From a bacterium (GTDB lineage Bacteria > Bdellovibrionota_C > UBA2361 > RFPC01), in NCBI GenBank assembly GCA_009926305.1, contig RFPC01000004.1, positions 1 through 64,000 on the forward strand: a stretch of 64,000 nt of DNA. The letters run 5' to 3'. Within the stretch, counting starts at the first letter, position 1. The number at the start of each line of letters is the position of its first letter. Below, piece by piece: positions 42,942 to 52,106 of the stretch. The translations under genes were made by a program, and so were the position numbers. The notes under the pieces were generated by a model. It did no database searches. It had not been told where the DNA came from and saw only the letters and a list, made by a program, of their open reading frames with translations.

Positions 42942-43754
42942 TTAAGGCGTTAAGCCCTCCTGTTGTTCTAGAACTCGTTTTATCTGCTCCTCATCAGAGG
43001 ACAACATTTCGCATAGTCTCGCTTGAGTGAGATTTCGCGATTCAATAATCCGTGTGATGACTTTACCTGGATGCTCGGCGAATCGTACCTTCTCTTCTCT
43101 CCGTTCAAAAAGTGAGACATCAAGATGCTCAGACTGGATTTCAATTTCTAAATCGAGAATTCTCAAGACCTGTTCATTCGTCGCCTCAAGATTGAAAATA
43201 TCTAATTTTTCTTTTAATAGCCGCATTTTTTTTTGATTAAAACCTCGCCCCTTTGCCTTCTCCTGCAAGCGCTCCAACGCTGCTCCATCAACAAGGGTGA
43301 GCGCATCTTTGACCAAGAATTGCAGGATGCGTACTGATGAAATCTCCTTTTGAAGGTTGGTTTCACGATTCTCTAAGACAATATCAATGATGTTATTGAC
43401 TTCTTCAGCAGAAAACGGTTCCCGAATAAATCCCTCAAAGCCATCGAACAATTGCTGTGAAATGTAAAATCGCTCTAGGTGTCCAGGATGAAGTGCCATG
43501 ATGAAAATGGGTGGAGAGTCAAGTTCAAGGTCTTTCACGGCATTCTGGAGCAGTTGGATGTCTGATGGAGCAATCAGGGAGTAGATAAAAATAACATCCA
43601 CATTTCTTTCAAACTTGATGGTATTCAGAGCTGCTTTCCAGCCCCTTTTGTCATAGACGAGTGTTTTGTGCCTAGAGAACTGAAGACACTCCTTTAACCC
43701 TTTTCTTACGAAGGATGTAGGTGACAAGACAAGCGTTTTAACAGTCCGCTGCAT
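42942..43754 (-). CDS. Degenerate receiver-domain protein with C-terminal helical/HTH-like region
   Basis: The 270-residue protein has a receiver-like N-terminal domain (KTLVLSPTSFVRKGLKECL at the start; VDVIFIYSLIAPSDIQLLQN; GFIREPFSAEEVNNIIDIVL ending the fold). The acidic pair at beta-1 is absent, and the phosphoacceptor position appears to be Tyr, so it is unlikely to be phosphorylated. A long helical linker follows. The end PGKVITRIIESRNLTQARLC resembles a helix-turn-helix, which suggests DNA binding. It may be a phosphorylation-independent transcription regulator. It ends next to nadE with converging orientation. Confidence 0.65.
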   Translation of the reverse strand: MQRTVKTLVLSPTSFVRKGLKECLQFSRHKTLVYDKRGWKAALNTIKFERNVDVIFIYSLIAPSDIQLLQNAVKDLELDSPPIFIMALHPGHLERFYISQQLFDGFEGFIREPFSAEEVNNIIDIVLENRETNLQKEISSVRILQFLVKDALTLVDGAALERLQEKAKGRGFNQKKMRLLKEKLDIFNLEATNEQVLRILDLEIEIQSEHLDVSLFERREEKVRFAEHPGKVITRIIESRNLTQARLCEMLSSDEEQIKRVLEQQEGLTP

Positions 43755-43939
43755 AGAACACTCCTTTTGCTGATGTCGTCAAAGTAAGCAGAATAATTAA
43801 TAAAAAAACGGTGAACGACGTGGAGTTGCAATTAAATTACGAAAGACTCGTAGAGCGAGCTGCACTTTTCTGAAGAGGTATGTTCTAAGCGGATATTTCG
43901 TACCGTCTTTCAGGAAGAGGGTCGTTCAGGCTGCTTCGA

Positions 43940-46105
43940 TTAGCTCTCAAGTAAATCAAGATAGTTATAGCCCCTGACGAACTTTGAATCTATTGGCGGA
44001 AGGAGTTTGGAGTACCTTCCGTAAGAGACAAGTGCCAGATTTTCTTCTGCTCTCGTTATAGCCACATATAGTCGGTTGCTTGCCAGCGTATCGTTTTGAG
44101 GAAATGCTTTCGATGACGGATTCCAGATTAAGACGTTCGTGAATTCGAGTCCCTTTGCGTAGTCGATGGCGGTGACGATCAGCCCTTGATCGAATGAGAA
44201 ATTCCCTGGTTTGCCCATGCGAACTTGAGGACCAAAGCGGGGCTTAAGAAGTGAGTACGCCTGCGTTGCCTCGTCAAGAGTGCTGCACAGGACAGCTGAC
44301 AAACTCGTAGGATAGCGTTCGAGGGCTTTCATCAGCCAATCAAGAGCTGCCTCGGTAGCACGCTCTTCGTTCTCACAGTGGAACCAGATGGGGACCCTTC
44401 CGCTGCGCCCTTCTTTCGGTGATGAGCGTCTTGAAACGTATGATGCCAATCGCATGATCGGAAGTGTTGAGCGGTAGCTTACCTCTAAGGTGAAGAATGT
44501 TGCACTGCTTCCTAGCTCAATTTGCCATACTTCTTTTAGGCGGTCCCAGCCAATAAAATTTTCATCGGCTGAAAGCGCTTGTCCAACGTCTCCTACAAGC
44601 GTGAGGTCTCTGGTGCTCTCTACAGAATTCATGAGTGATGCGAGGCTTATGAATGAATAGTCTTGAAGTTCATCTACCACGAGATGCCGGAATCGAACGG
44701 GTGAAGAGAGGTCCTCTTTTGAAGTCTTCAAGAGGTGAGAATGAAGTAGGAATCGGAGCAAGCTATTCGAGAGAACGTGTGGCACTGAATTATGTATTTG
44801 TATGTTTTCTAGATACTCAATTATCTCATTAGTGCTACCACCAGTGACTTCAAGAAGTTTTGGATGTCGTGATGAAAACGACAGAAGAGTTTGAGTAAGC
44901 AAACTACCATACTGTTGAGAATGCGTTTGAGCTTTTGTGGACGAGCTGTCGAGCAGTTTGAGCTGTGCTTCATATTCTTCAAAAAACTCTTCAGAATAGA
45001 GGACGGTGGTGAAGCCTCTCGGAAATTTTGAATGGGAATCCAGGTCAGTCGAAAGACTGAGTTCAGGTGCAATGTTTTGAATGACCTTACTCTTCCACTG
45101 TTCAAAGGTATAGACGGGTACATCAGCGATCTCAATCGCATCAAGGGTCATTTTAATGAACTCAGCAAGCACTTCATTTCGGACTATAACTGCGCACTCC
45201 TCCGAGCTTATATCAGAGTTGCTTTCGTGGAGAAGCCAAGCCAGACGGTGCAGTGCAACCGTAGTTTTTCCTGAGCCAGCAATCCCTTGGATGAGCACAG
45301 CTGTTCTTGCATCTTCGGTAATTGTCTTGAATTGTTCGGCGGTAATGAGAGGAAGGATGCTTTTGATTCCACCATTGCCCGCGGGGTGCGCGTTGTTGGT
45401 TCGCAACCAGGCGCCATCTGTTAATGAAAAGGTGCCATATCGAGTGGTAACGCTTTTCAGCGCCCCGTTCTCGATTCGAACTGGATGTTTGAGCAGTAGC
45501 CGTCCCTCGCGCTCACGTCCCTGAACGTCTTCGCAGTACTCATCTCCTTCCTGGTACTCGTAGTAGATTTTTGCGAGGGGAGATTTCCGCCAATCAATAA
45601 TCCTGCATTCAGGGTTGGCTGAGTAGCCAAGTCGGTAGTCATACTGAGTTGGAGCCCCGGAATTTCCATTTCGGCTCAGGTCGGAGCTCTCTTCTTCGAT
45701 TACGAAACGCGCAAAGTAGGGACGTTTGAGAAGCTTGGAAAGCGCCTTCACTTCATCAGAATGGTTGTGTTTTAGTGCATGGGATACTGCTTCATCTGAA
45801 GCGAGCATTTGTTTGTCTTCATCTCGCTGGGCAGCAACCAGCTCCGCCGTAAGTAAACGGGATCGTTGATCTTCTTCCGTCAGACGACGAGCCTTAGCCT
45901 CGCACTGCGTTTGTAACGACTCAAGCGTTGAAGCAAGGATACGCGCTTCCTCTTCAAGGAGCGCTAACTCAGCTCCTGAAACAGCGTTTGATTCTTTATT
46001 CTCTTCCATGGCTCTACTGATAAGAGGAAAGAAGCTACGCAGTTCTTTCCCATAAATCAACTCGTCAGCAGGTGGAGTCTCTCGCATGATTTTCGTGGTC
46101 CTCAT
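43940..46105 (-). CDS. UvrD/HelD-like superfamily 1 helicase
   Basis: The 721-residue protein has an N-terminal coiled-coil (LLEEEARILASTLESLQTQC, about 48-67). A HelD-like domain follows (YFARFVIEEES; CRIIDWRKSPLAKIYYEYQE), then the UvrD-type motor: Walker A GIAGSGKTTVALH (about 270), VVDELQDYSF (about 475), TLVGDVGQALS, and the C-terminal YAKGLEFTNVLIWNP and RLYVAITRAEENLAL. The architecture matches HelD, which removes stalled RNA polymerase from DNA. The N-terminal helices would insert into the polymerase channels, but that is by family analogy only. A role in DNA repair as a helicase IV-type enzyme is the alternative. It lies just upstream of the complex I operon and is divergent from it. 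Confidence 0.88.
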   Translation of the reverse strand: MRTTKIMRETPPADELIYGKELRSFFPLISRAMEENKESNAVSGAELALLEEEARILASTLESLQTQCEAKARRLTEEDQRSRLLTAELVAAQRDEDKQMLASDEAVSHALKHNHSDEVKALSKLLKRPYFARFVIEEESSDLSRNGNSGAPTQYDYRLGYSANPECRIIDWRKSPLAKIYYEYQEGDEYCEDVQGREREGRLLLKHPVRIENGALKSVTTRYGTFSLTDGAWLRTNNAHPAGNGGIKSILPLITAEQFKTITEDARTAVLIQGIAGSGKTTVALHRLAWLLHESNSDISSEECAVIVRNEVLAEFIKMTLDAIEIADVPVYTFEQWKSKVIQNIAPELSLSTDLDSHSKFPRGFTTVLYSEEFFEEYEAQLKLLDSSSTKAQTHSQQYGSLLTQTLLSFSSRHPKLLEVTGGSTNEIIEYLENIQIHNSVPHVLSNSLLRFLLHSHLLKTSKEDLSSPVRFRHLVVDELQDYSFISLASLMNSVESTRDLTLVGDVGQALSADENFIGWDRLKEVWQIELGSSATFFTLEVSYRSTLPIMRLASYVSRRSSPKEGRSGRVPIWFHCENEERATEAALDWLMKALERYPTSLSAVLCSTLDEATQAYSLLKPRFGPQVRMGKPGNFSFDQGLIVTAIDYAKGLEFTNVLIWNPSSKAFPQNDTLASNRLYVAITRAEENLALVSYGRYSKLLPPIDSKFVRGYNYLDLLES

Positions 46106-46398
46106 CGTTCATCGCCGGGGTGAAGCGAGCGGTGTAAGGTTTTCGGTAATTCGTGAGTCCATCCCCTGTGTTTCCGGTGCGTTTTAATGGAGTTGCCCCG
46201 CGGTACTGCGTGTATTACCGTGCTTGAGGCCGTGAGGAATTGGCGAGTTTTGCGTCGAAATAGCTCCTGAGGGGGTGATTTTTTCTTCAGATCTGACTAG
46301 CGTTAAGAGACGAGTTGGCTCGGGGAATCTGTGCGGCTCAAGTGGTGGTGAGAAAGGCGATTCTGCTGCCGTTGAAAATGAGAGAATGGGTGAAGTGT

Positions 46399-46974
46399 AT
46401 GCCAGTGAGCGATGAAGAGAGAGGTCAAAAAAGCGAGGAGCTCCTCGGGAAGCTTCAGGAGAAGTTGGGCGACTATATTCTAGAGTCTGGAGTTTCTCTG
46501 GGGGATGCCGAGGTAAGAATTCGCGCAGAGGGGGTGTCTGACTTTTTCCGTCTACTGAAACTTGATAGTGAACTTGCTTTTAACATGTTCCTGGACGTTA
46601 CCGCTGTCGATTGGATGGATGAGCGCGAAGATAGGTTTGAGGTTGTATATCATATGCTCAGCCTTTCTACTCATCACCGATTACGGGTGAAAGTAGATCT
46701 CCCAGAGCAGTCACCGAGAATTGCCTCAGTGTCGCAACTGTGGGCTGGAGCGAACTTTCTTGAAAGGGAAGTCTTCGACATGTACGGCATTGAGTTTGAG
46801 GGCCATCCCGATCTCCGGAGAATTCTTATGTACGACGAGTTTAAGGGGTACCCACTCAGGAAGGACTACCCAGTTCAAGGGAAGCAGCCTCGCATTCCTT
46901 TACGGGCACCAGAGGTTGAAAACACAGCCCGACATATGCACCGCAGTGAGCTCGTACAAATCGGTAGGGGATAG
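46399..46974 (+). CDS. nuoC: NADH-quinone oxidoreductase subunit C
   Basis: From the ATG at 46399 the protein has 191 residues; upstream starts at 46378 or 46315 are not excluded, since no ribosome binding site is strong. The family signature is present: NMFLDVTAVDW (about 56-66), YHMLSLSTHHRLRVKVDL, LWAGANFLEREVFDMYGIEF (about 113-132) and LRKDYPVQGKQP at the end. NuoC forms the hydrophilic arm with NuoD and helps hold the N-cluster chain. It is first in a long operon whose upstream members nuoA and nuoB are missing here. The next gene starts 63 bases on. Confidence 0.94.
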   Translation: MPVSDEERGQKSEELLGKLQEKLGDYILESGVSLGDAEVRIRAEGVSDFFRLLKLDSELAFNMFLDVTAVDWMDEREDRFEVVYHMLSLSTHHRLRVKVDLPEQSPRIASVSQLWAGANFLEREVFDMYGIEFEGHPDLRRILMYDEFKGYPLRKDYPVQGKQPRIPLRAPEVENTARHMHRSELVQIGRG

Positions 46975-47037
46975 TTGATCATAACGAAGGGATAAAAACG
47001 GCGGACAGCATCGAGTGAAACGGCGAGAGAAGGGAAG

Positions 47038-48285
47038 ATGAAAGAACTCTTAAATGTAGATTACGGAATAGGTGGTGTAACAACCCATATGCGCCCTCGG
47101 AAAGAGGGGGATGACCTTCATTCTGAAACCATGATTTTGAACCTGGGACCCGCTCACCCTGCAACACACGGAACCGTTCGTATTGTTGCCGAGCTTTCGG
47201 GCGAGAAGATACTCGACGCAGATGTTGAGCTTGGATATTTACACAGAGGTTTTGAGAAGATGTGTGAGACGGTTGATTACAACAAGGTAATGCCCTATGC
47301 GGATCGATTGAATTACGTTTCACCGATCATCAATAACGTCGGCTGGTGTTTAACGGTCGAAAAGCTTTTGGGAGTAGAAGTTCCAAAGCGGGCACAGTAC
47401 ATACGAGTGGTCATGTCAGAGTTGTCGCGTATGTGTGACCACTTAACGTGCCTTGGTGCTTCCGCGATGGAGCTCGGAGCGTTCACCGTGATGCTCTATT
47501 TGATGCAAGCTCGAGAGTATTTGTGGGAGCTGATTGAGGAGGTGACGGGAGCGCGTCTCACCATTTCGTACGGAAGGGTGGGAGGACTCAAGGACGACCT
47601 TCCCGAGGGATTCGGCGATCGTATGGCGGAGGCATTTACGGGAATCCGAAGGCATTTAGATAACAGCGACCGTCTTCTGACGCGGAACAGAATTTTTATT
47701 GATCGGATGTGCGATGTCGGGGCGTTGAGTGCAGAACAGGCGGCAGACTTCAGTTTGACTGGACCACTTGCTCGCGCCTCGGGGCTTGATTACGACGTTC
47801 GACGAGATTTCCCTTACTCTAGCTACGAGGACTTTGACTTTGAGGTCCCGCTTGGAACAAAGGGAGATAATTACGATCGATTCTTGGTGCGATTTCAAGA
47901 ACTCATTGAATCAATGCGTATTTGTGAGCAGGCGATGGAGAACTTGCCTGACGGTGAGATTTCACTTGAAGACCCACGAATCGTTCTCAATCCAAAGGAC
48001 GAGGTGTACAGCTCTATCGACGGAATGATTAATCACTTTGAGATGGTGATTTTTGGTGTTCAGCCTCCGAAGGGAGATGTCTACATCCCGGTAGAAGGTG
48101 GAAACGGGGAACTTGGATTCTACACGGTTTCTGACGGTACGGGTCGACCGTACAAGGTTCATGTGAGAGCCCCTTCTTTTATACACATGGGAGCAGTTCG
48201 TGAAATGTTATTAGGAGAGACCATAGCAGACGTGGTGCCAACCTTTGGGATGGTGAACATGATCGGTGGAGAGTGTGATCGATAA
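47038..48285 (+). CDS. nuoD: NADH-quinone oxidoreductase subunit D
   Basis: The 415-residue protein begins with a short leader and then the NuoD motif NLGPAHPATHGTVRIV (about 36-51). It carries ELGYLHRGFEKMCE, AQYIRVVMSELSRMCDHL and RVGGLKDDLPEGF (about 181-193). The end reads FIHMGAVREMLLGETIADVV plus PTFGMVN. NuoD shapes the quinone site with NuoB; the His of the quinone pocket is in HPATH. It is separate from nuoC rather than fused as in E. coli. A tail with GGECDR closes the protein as usual. Confidence 0.97.
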   Translation: MKELLNVDYGIGGVTTHMRPRKEGDDLHSETMILNLGPAHPATHGTVRIVAELSGEKILDADVELGYLHRGFEKMCETVDYNKVMPYADRLNYVSPIINNVGWCLTVEKLLGVEVPKRAQYIRVVMSELSRMCDHLTCLGASAMELGAFTVMLYLMQAREYLWELIEEVTGARLTISYGRVGGLKDDLPEGFGDRMAEAFTGIRRHLDNSDRLLTRNRIFIDRMCDVGALSAEQAADFSLTGPLARASGLDYDVRRDFPYSSYEDFDFEVPLGTKGDNYDRFLVRFQELIESMRICEQAMENLPDGEISLEDPRIVLNPKDEVYSSIDGMINHFEMVIFGVQPPKGDVYIPVEGGNGELGFYTVSDGTGRPYKVHVRAPSFIHMGAVREMLLGETIADVVPTFGMVNMIGGECDR

Positions 48286-48374
48286 AAACAGGAATGGACA
48301 GATGCTCGGGTACAGTAACGGTTGGTGCGGAAGTCGAGTGGTTCGGATGAGAAAGGAATAAGAGGAAAGAAGTA

Positions 48375-48932
48375 ATGAGTTTTTCAATGTCTCCGGAGAG
48401 CGAGCAGAAAGTCAACGAGCTCAAGGCGAAGTACCCCCAACCCGAGTCGGCTGTCATGCCGATTCTCTATTTGGTTCAAGAGGAGCATGGCCATATCTCT
48501 GATGCGGCTGTGGATTGGATTAGTGAACAGGTTGGCATTTCTCCAGCTCATGTAATGGAGTTAGTTACATTTTATACGATGTATCGGAAGGAGCCGCTCG
48601 GGAAGTACCACATTCAGGTGTGCCGCACCTTGTCGTGTGGTCTGTGTGGAGCAAAGAAATTGATGGAGTATCTTCACGAAAGACTTGGGGTCGAGCCGAA
48701 GCAAGTAACAGAAGACGGGATGTTCAGTTATGAACATGTCGAGTGCCTTGGTTCGTGTGGGACGGCGCCGATGTGTGAAATTAATGATACGTACTTCGAG
48801 AATTTGACACCGGAGAAGTTAAAGACGGTGTTAGACAGTATCGAGAAGTCTAGGCCCGATCTCACGTACTCGCAAAAGCGCGATGAGCTTGGCAGTGGGC
48901 TTGATGGGTATTCAAAGTCTGAGGTGATTTAG
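48375..48932 (+). CDS. nuoE: NADH-quinone oxidoreductase subunit E
   Basis: The 185-residue thioredoxin-like subunit binds the [2Fe-2S] cluster N1a. The Cys pattern is intact: CRTLSC (C-x4-C) and ECLGSC (C-x3-C). Also present are LYLVQEEHGHISDAAVDWIS and VTFYTMYRKEPLGKYHIQVC. With NuoF it makes the NADH-oxidising module. The C-terminal 30 residues are polar and longer than the family core. AGAGGAAAGAAGTA precedes the ATG. An 89-base gap separates it from nuoD. Confidence 0.97.
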   Translation: MSFSMSPESEQKVNELKAKYPQPESAVMPILYLVQEEHGHISDAAVDWISEQVGISPAHVMELVTFYTMYRKEPLGKYHIQVCRTLSCGLCGAKKLMEYLHERLGVEPKQVTEDGMFSYEHVECLGSCGTAPMCEINDTYFENLTPEKLKTVLDSIEKSRPDLTYSQKRDELGSGLDGYSKSEVI

Positions 48933-49012
48933 AGAAGGACAGACCCGCTGGACATCTCATTTGGTAGGTGCACGGGGGCGGGCTGCTCCGGAGATTGAGT
49001 AGGAAGAAGGGA

Positions 49013-50323
49013 ATGGCAGAGCACAAGCAAATTTTGTTGAAGAATGTGCGAGAGAAAGACCAGCACAAAATTGATACAGCGATTCAGCGCGGTGCGTACG
49101 AGATTCTGAAGAAAACGCTAGAGATGGATCCTCTGAAGATTATTGAAGAGGTAAAAACATCGAAGTTGCGAGGTAGAGGCGGGGCGGGCTTTCCCACTGG
49201 CATGAAATGGGGGTTTGTCCCACGCGATTCGGGGAAGCCAGTATACCTCATTAACAATGCAGATGAGAGTGAGCCAGGCACTTTTAAAGACAGAGTGTTA
49301 CTAGAGCGCGATCCGCATCTCGTGATTGAAGGGATGCTTTGCTCCGCTTGGGCACTGCAAAGTGAGTGGTCATGCATCTATATTCGGGGCGAGTATGCGT
49401 ACCCGTATGTGCAAATTCAACGCGCTATCGATGAAGCGTATGAACGTGGGTTTTTAGGAGATAATGTTTGTGGGAGTGGTTGGAAACACCACATGGTCGT
49501 GCACCGCGGTGCTGGTGCGTATATTTGCGGTGAAGAAACTGCTTTACTCGAATCTCTTGAAGGGAAGAAGGGACAACCCCGTCTTAAACCACCGTTCCCC
49601 GCTGTGTCAGGGCTTTATGGGTGTCCGACCGTCATCAATAATGTTGAAACACTCGCGAATATTCCTTGGATTATAGAAAACGGCGGAGAAGCCTTTGCTG
49701 CTATTGGGGTTGAGAACTCCACAGGGACGAAGCTTGTTTCGGCCTCTGGTCATTTGAACCAGCCCGGGGTGTATGAAGTTGAGATGGGTTACTCGCTCCT
49801 CCAGTTCATAGAAGAGGAGTGTGGTGGGGTGCGTGATGGAAATGCGCTGATGGGGGTCATTCCTGGGGGCTCTTCGGTGAACGTGCTTACTGCAGAAGAG
49901 TGTGCGGGGGTAAATCTTGATTACGACTCACTGGCGAATGCAGGTTCTAGTCTCGGTTGTGCAGGCTTTATGGTGATGGATGAAACGACAGATCCGATCG
50001 AGGCGGTACTGAGCCTGTCCCGGTTCTATGCGCATGAATCGTGCGGTCAGTGCACGCCGTGTCGCGAGGGAGCGCACTGGATAGAAAAAATCTTTGCACG
50101 CATAGCAAAAGGGCATGGGCAGCCAGGTGACATAGAGCTTGTTGAAAGTCTCTGCGATCAAATTGGGGGACATACCATCTGTGCATTCGGAGATACCATG
50201 GTGTTGCCTTACAGAAGCTTCTTGAAAAAATTCAGGAATCAATTCAGAACACGGATTGCTGAGGTCATGAAGGGAGTGGAGCCTCGCAGAGAATCGATAG
50301 ACTTTGAGGCAGGGATGCACTGA
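49013..50323 (+). CDS. nuoF: NADH-quinone oxidoreductase subunit F
   Basis: The ATG at 49013, with GAAGG just upstream, gives 436 residues; a longer frame at 48968 is not needed. The FMN/NADH site motif is KLRGRGGAGFPTGMKWGF (about 48-65), with INNADESEPGTFKDR and GAYICGEETALLESLEGK. Cluster N3 ligands are SCGQCTPCREG plus the later Cys in GGHTICAFGD. This subunit takes the hydride from NADH onto FMN and passes electrons to the iron-sulfur chain. The order nuoE-nuoF-nuoG is the canonical NADH module. Confidence 0.97.
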   Translation: MAEHKQILLKNVREKDQHKIDTAIQRGAYEILKKTLEMDPLKIIEEVKTSKLRGRGGAGFPTGMKWGFVPRDSGKPVYLINNADESEPGTFKDRVLLERDPHLVIEGMLCSAWALQSEWSCIYIRGEYAYPYVQIQRAIDEAYERGFLGDNVCGSGWKHHMVVHRGAGAYICGEETALLESLEGKKGQPRLKPPFPAVSGLYGCPTVINNVETLANIPWIIENGGEAFAAIGVENSTGTKLVSASGHLNQPGVYEVEMGYSLLQFIEEECGGVRDGNALMGVIPGGSSVNVLTAEECAGVNLDYDSLANAGSSLGCAGFMVMDETTDPIEAVLSLSRFYAHESCGQCTPCREGAHWIEKIFARIAKGHGQPGDIELVESLCDQIGGHTICAFGDTMVLPYRSFLKKFRNQFRTRIAEVMKGVEPRRESIDFEAGMH

Positions 50324-50330
50324 GTGGAAC

Positions 50331-50360
50331 AAGGCTGGATTGAGGAAGGCTGGGTGAAGG
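50331..50360. repeat. 15-bp tandem duplication, 2 copies, between nuoF and nuoG
   Basis: aaggctggattgagg is followed directly by aaggctgggtgaagg, in the 62-base gap between nuoF and nuoG. The sequence AAGAACAAGAGGGCTAGGAAGG continues the purine-rich run up to the nuoG ribosome binding site. Confidence 0.8.
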
Positions 50361-50385
50361 AAGAACAAGAGGGCTAGGAAGGTAA

Positions 50386-51588
50386 ATGGCTGATACACCG
50401 CAAACTGAGATGGTAACACTGACAATAGATGGCAAAGAAGTCTCGGTTCCGAAGGGAACGAACATTATCGAGGCAGCCAAATCGCTTGAGATAGAAATTC
50501 CGTTTTATTGTTATCATCCGCACCTGAGCGTACCAGGTAACTGTCGAATCTGTCAGGTGGAGGTTGAGGGTGCACCGAAGCTTATGATTGGATGCCATAC
50601 CCAGGTGGCCGAAGGGATGGTGGTAAGAACGCATCAAACGAGCGAAAAAGTTCGGGAGACCCAGGCTTCTACCATGGAGCTGTTATTGATCAATCATCCG
50701 TTGGATTGCACCGTTTGTGACCAGGCCGGACACTGTAAACTCCAGGACTATCATTACGAGTACAATGCGAAGCCGAGCCGATTTCTTGAAGTAAAGGAGA
50801 ATAAACCGAAAGCGGTGCCACTTGGTTCAACCGTGATGCTTGATGCTGAGAGGTGTATTGCTTGTACTCGATGTGTCAGATTTTGTGATGAGGTTACCGA
50901 AACTGGAGAGATCGGTTTACTGAATCGAGGTGACCGGTATCAGATAGCAGTCAAAGAGGGGCGAGAGCTCGATAATCCGCTTTCAGGGACTGTTGTGGAT
51001 CTCTGCCCAGTGGGTGCGCTCACCCACCGCCACTGGCGTTTTAATACTCGGATTTGGTATGCCAATCCCAAGGACTCCATCTGTCCAGGATGTTCTACGG
51101 GCTGCAATGTCAAGGTTTACGAGCGGGATGGCCAAGTTGTGCAAGTCAAAGCTCGGCTCAACGCTGATGTGAATAAGGAGTGGTTGTGCGATGAGGGGCG
51201 CTATGGTTTTGAGCGATTCCTCCCAGCTTCGCGAGTAGCGAGCGCATATGTAGCAGGAGAGCCGGCGTCACTTGATGGGGTGTTAGAGACTGTCGGAGAG
51301 TTAAAGAAAGGAAAGACCCTTCTTTTGTGCGCCCCAGACCTGACGCTGGAAGACTATTCTGTTGTCGATCTCTTTACGAAGAAGTGTCTCGCTGACGCTC
51401 AGTGGGTAACGGCTGTCAGGCAGCGCGAGCTAACACAACTCGAGCAGATACTGATTAGCCCAGACTATGGAGCAAATCTCTGTGGTGCGGCTTATATCAG
51501 CGGAGTAGCAGCAAGCGGCTTTGTAGAGTCGGGAGCGGCAGCGCAGGATTACGTGATGTTCTTGAGGAAGGGTATGTGGCCGCCTTAA
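50386..51588 (+). CDS. nuoG: NADH-quinone oxidoreductase subunit G, N-terminal part (frameshifted)
   Basis: The frame encodes 400 residues. A plant-type [2Fe-2S] ferredoxin domain comes first (FYCYHPHLSVPGNCRICQVE). It is followed by the His-ligated [4Fe-4S] (HPLDCTVCDQAGHC), the N4 cluster (CIACTRCVRFC with DLCPVGAL), and then a molybdopterin-type domain with CPGCSTGC and WLCDEGR, which keep the ligands for cluster N7. The last residues RKGMWPP are read out of the natural frame. The sequence continues in the frame of 51576-52106, so a one-base indel between about 51535 and 51575 splits the gene. It could be a real mutation, a programmed shift or a sequencing error. Confidence 0.92.
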   Translation: MADTPQTEMVTLTIDGKEVSVPKGTNIIEAAKSLEIEIPFYCYHPHLSVPGNCRICQVEVEGAPKLMIGCHTQVAEGMVVRTHQTSEKVRETQASTMELLLINHPLDCTVCDQAGHCKLQDYHYEYNAKPSRFLEVKENKPKAVPLGSTVMLDAERCIACTRCVRFCDEVTETGEIGLLNRGDRYQIAVKEGRELDNPLSGTVVDLCPVGALTHRHWRFNTRIWYANPKDSICPGCSTGCNVKVYERDGQVVQVKARLNADVNKEWLCDEGRYGFERFLPASRVASAYVAGEPASLDGVLETVGELKKGKTLLLCAPDLTLEDYSVVDLFTKKCLADAQWVTAVRQRELTQLEQILISPDYGANLCGAAYISGVAASGFVESGAAAQDYVMFLRKGMWPP

Positions 51589-52106
51589 AGCTTCTGAAGT
51601 CGGATTACTTCGATAACGTGATTTTTGTGGGGGATCGGGCGCTTGACGAGAGAGATCTGGGGGATATTGAACTCTTGCAGGCTCTTACCAGAACTCCTTT
51701 TACTCTTGGCATTCTGTCAGACAAAGAGGGGGCCCTATTCGAAAATTCAAGAGTCGTGATTCCAGGGAGAAGTATCTTGGAGAAAAGCGGCATGTTGATT
51801 AATAGAGATTATCGATTGCAGTACGCGCAACAGGTGGTGCCTCTGCGCGATGGAACGTACCAAGACTGGAAAGCACTCAATCTGCTCGCCCAAGGTTTAG
51901 GGAAGAAGCTAGTTGAGTGTGAGAGCGATAGAGAGCTGACAAACATAGTCCTCTCGACGGTGGATGACTTGTCGGGACTCTCAATCCGAGCCATCAAGCA
52001 GGGAGGAATCAATCTTGTGAGCTATGCATCGCAGCTTCGGCAATCTGCTGTGGTGAGCGAGAATGGCAATAATACAGTTACAGAGAGAGAGAGTGAGAGA
52101 GCATGA
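51576..52106 (+). CDS. nuoG: NADH-quinone oxidoreductase subunit G, C-terminal fragment
   Basis: A GTG at 51576 opens a 176-residue frame overlapping the previous one by 13 bases in the other phase. No Shine-Dalgarno precedes it. The protein is the end of the NuoG molybdopterin-like domain: KSDYFDNVIFVGDRALDERD, then EKSGMLINRDYRLQYAQQVV, which matches the late family motif. Frame 3 read upstream (DVLEEGYVAALKLL) also fits NuoG. Together with the previous entry it makes a NuoG of about 570 residues, a short form. Its stop overlaps the nuoH start (ATGA). Confidence 0.85.
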   Translation: MAALKLLKSDYFDNVIFVGDRALDERDLGDIELLQALTRTPFTLGILSDKEGALFENSRVVIPGRSILEKSGMLINRDYRLQYAQQVVPLRDGTYQDWKALNLLAQGLGKKLVECESDRELTNIVLSTVDDLSGLSIRAIKQGGINLVSYASQLRQSAVVSENGNNTVTERESERA

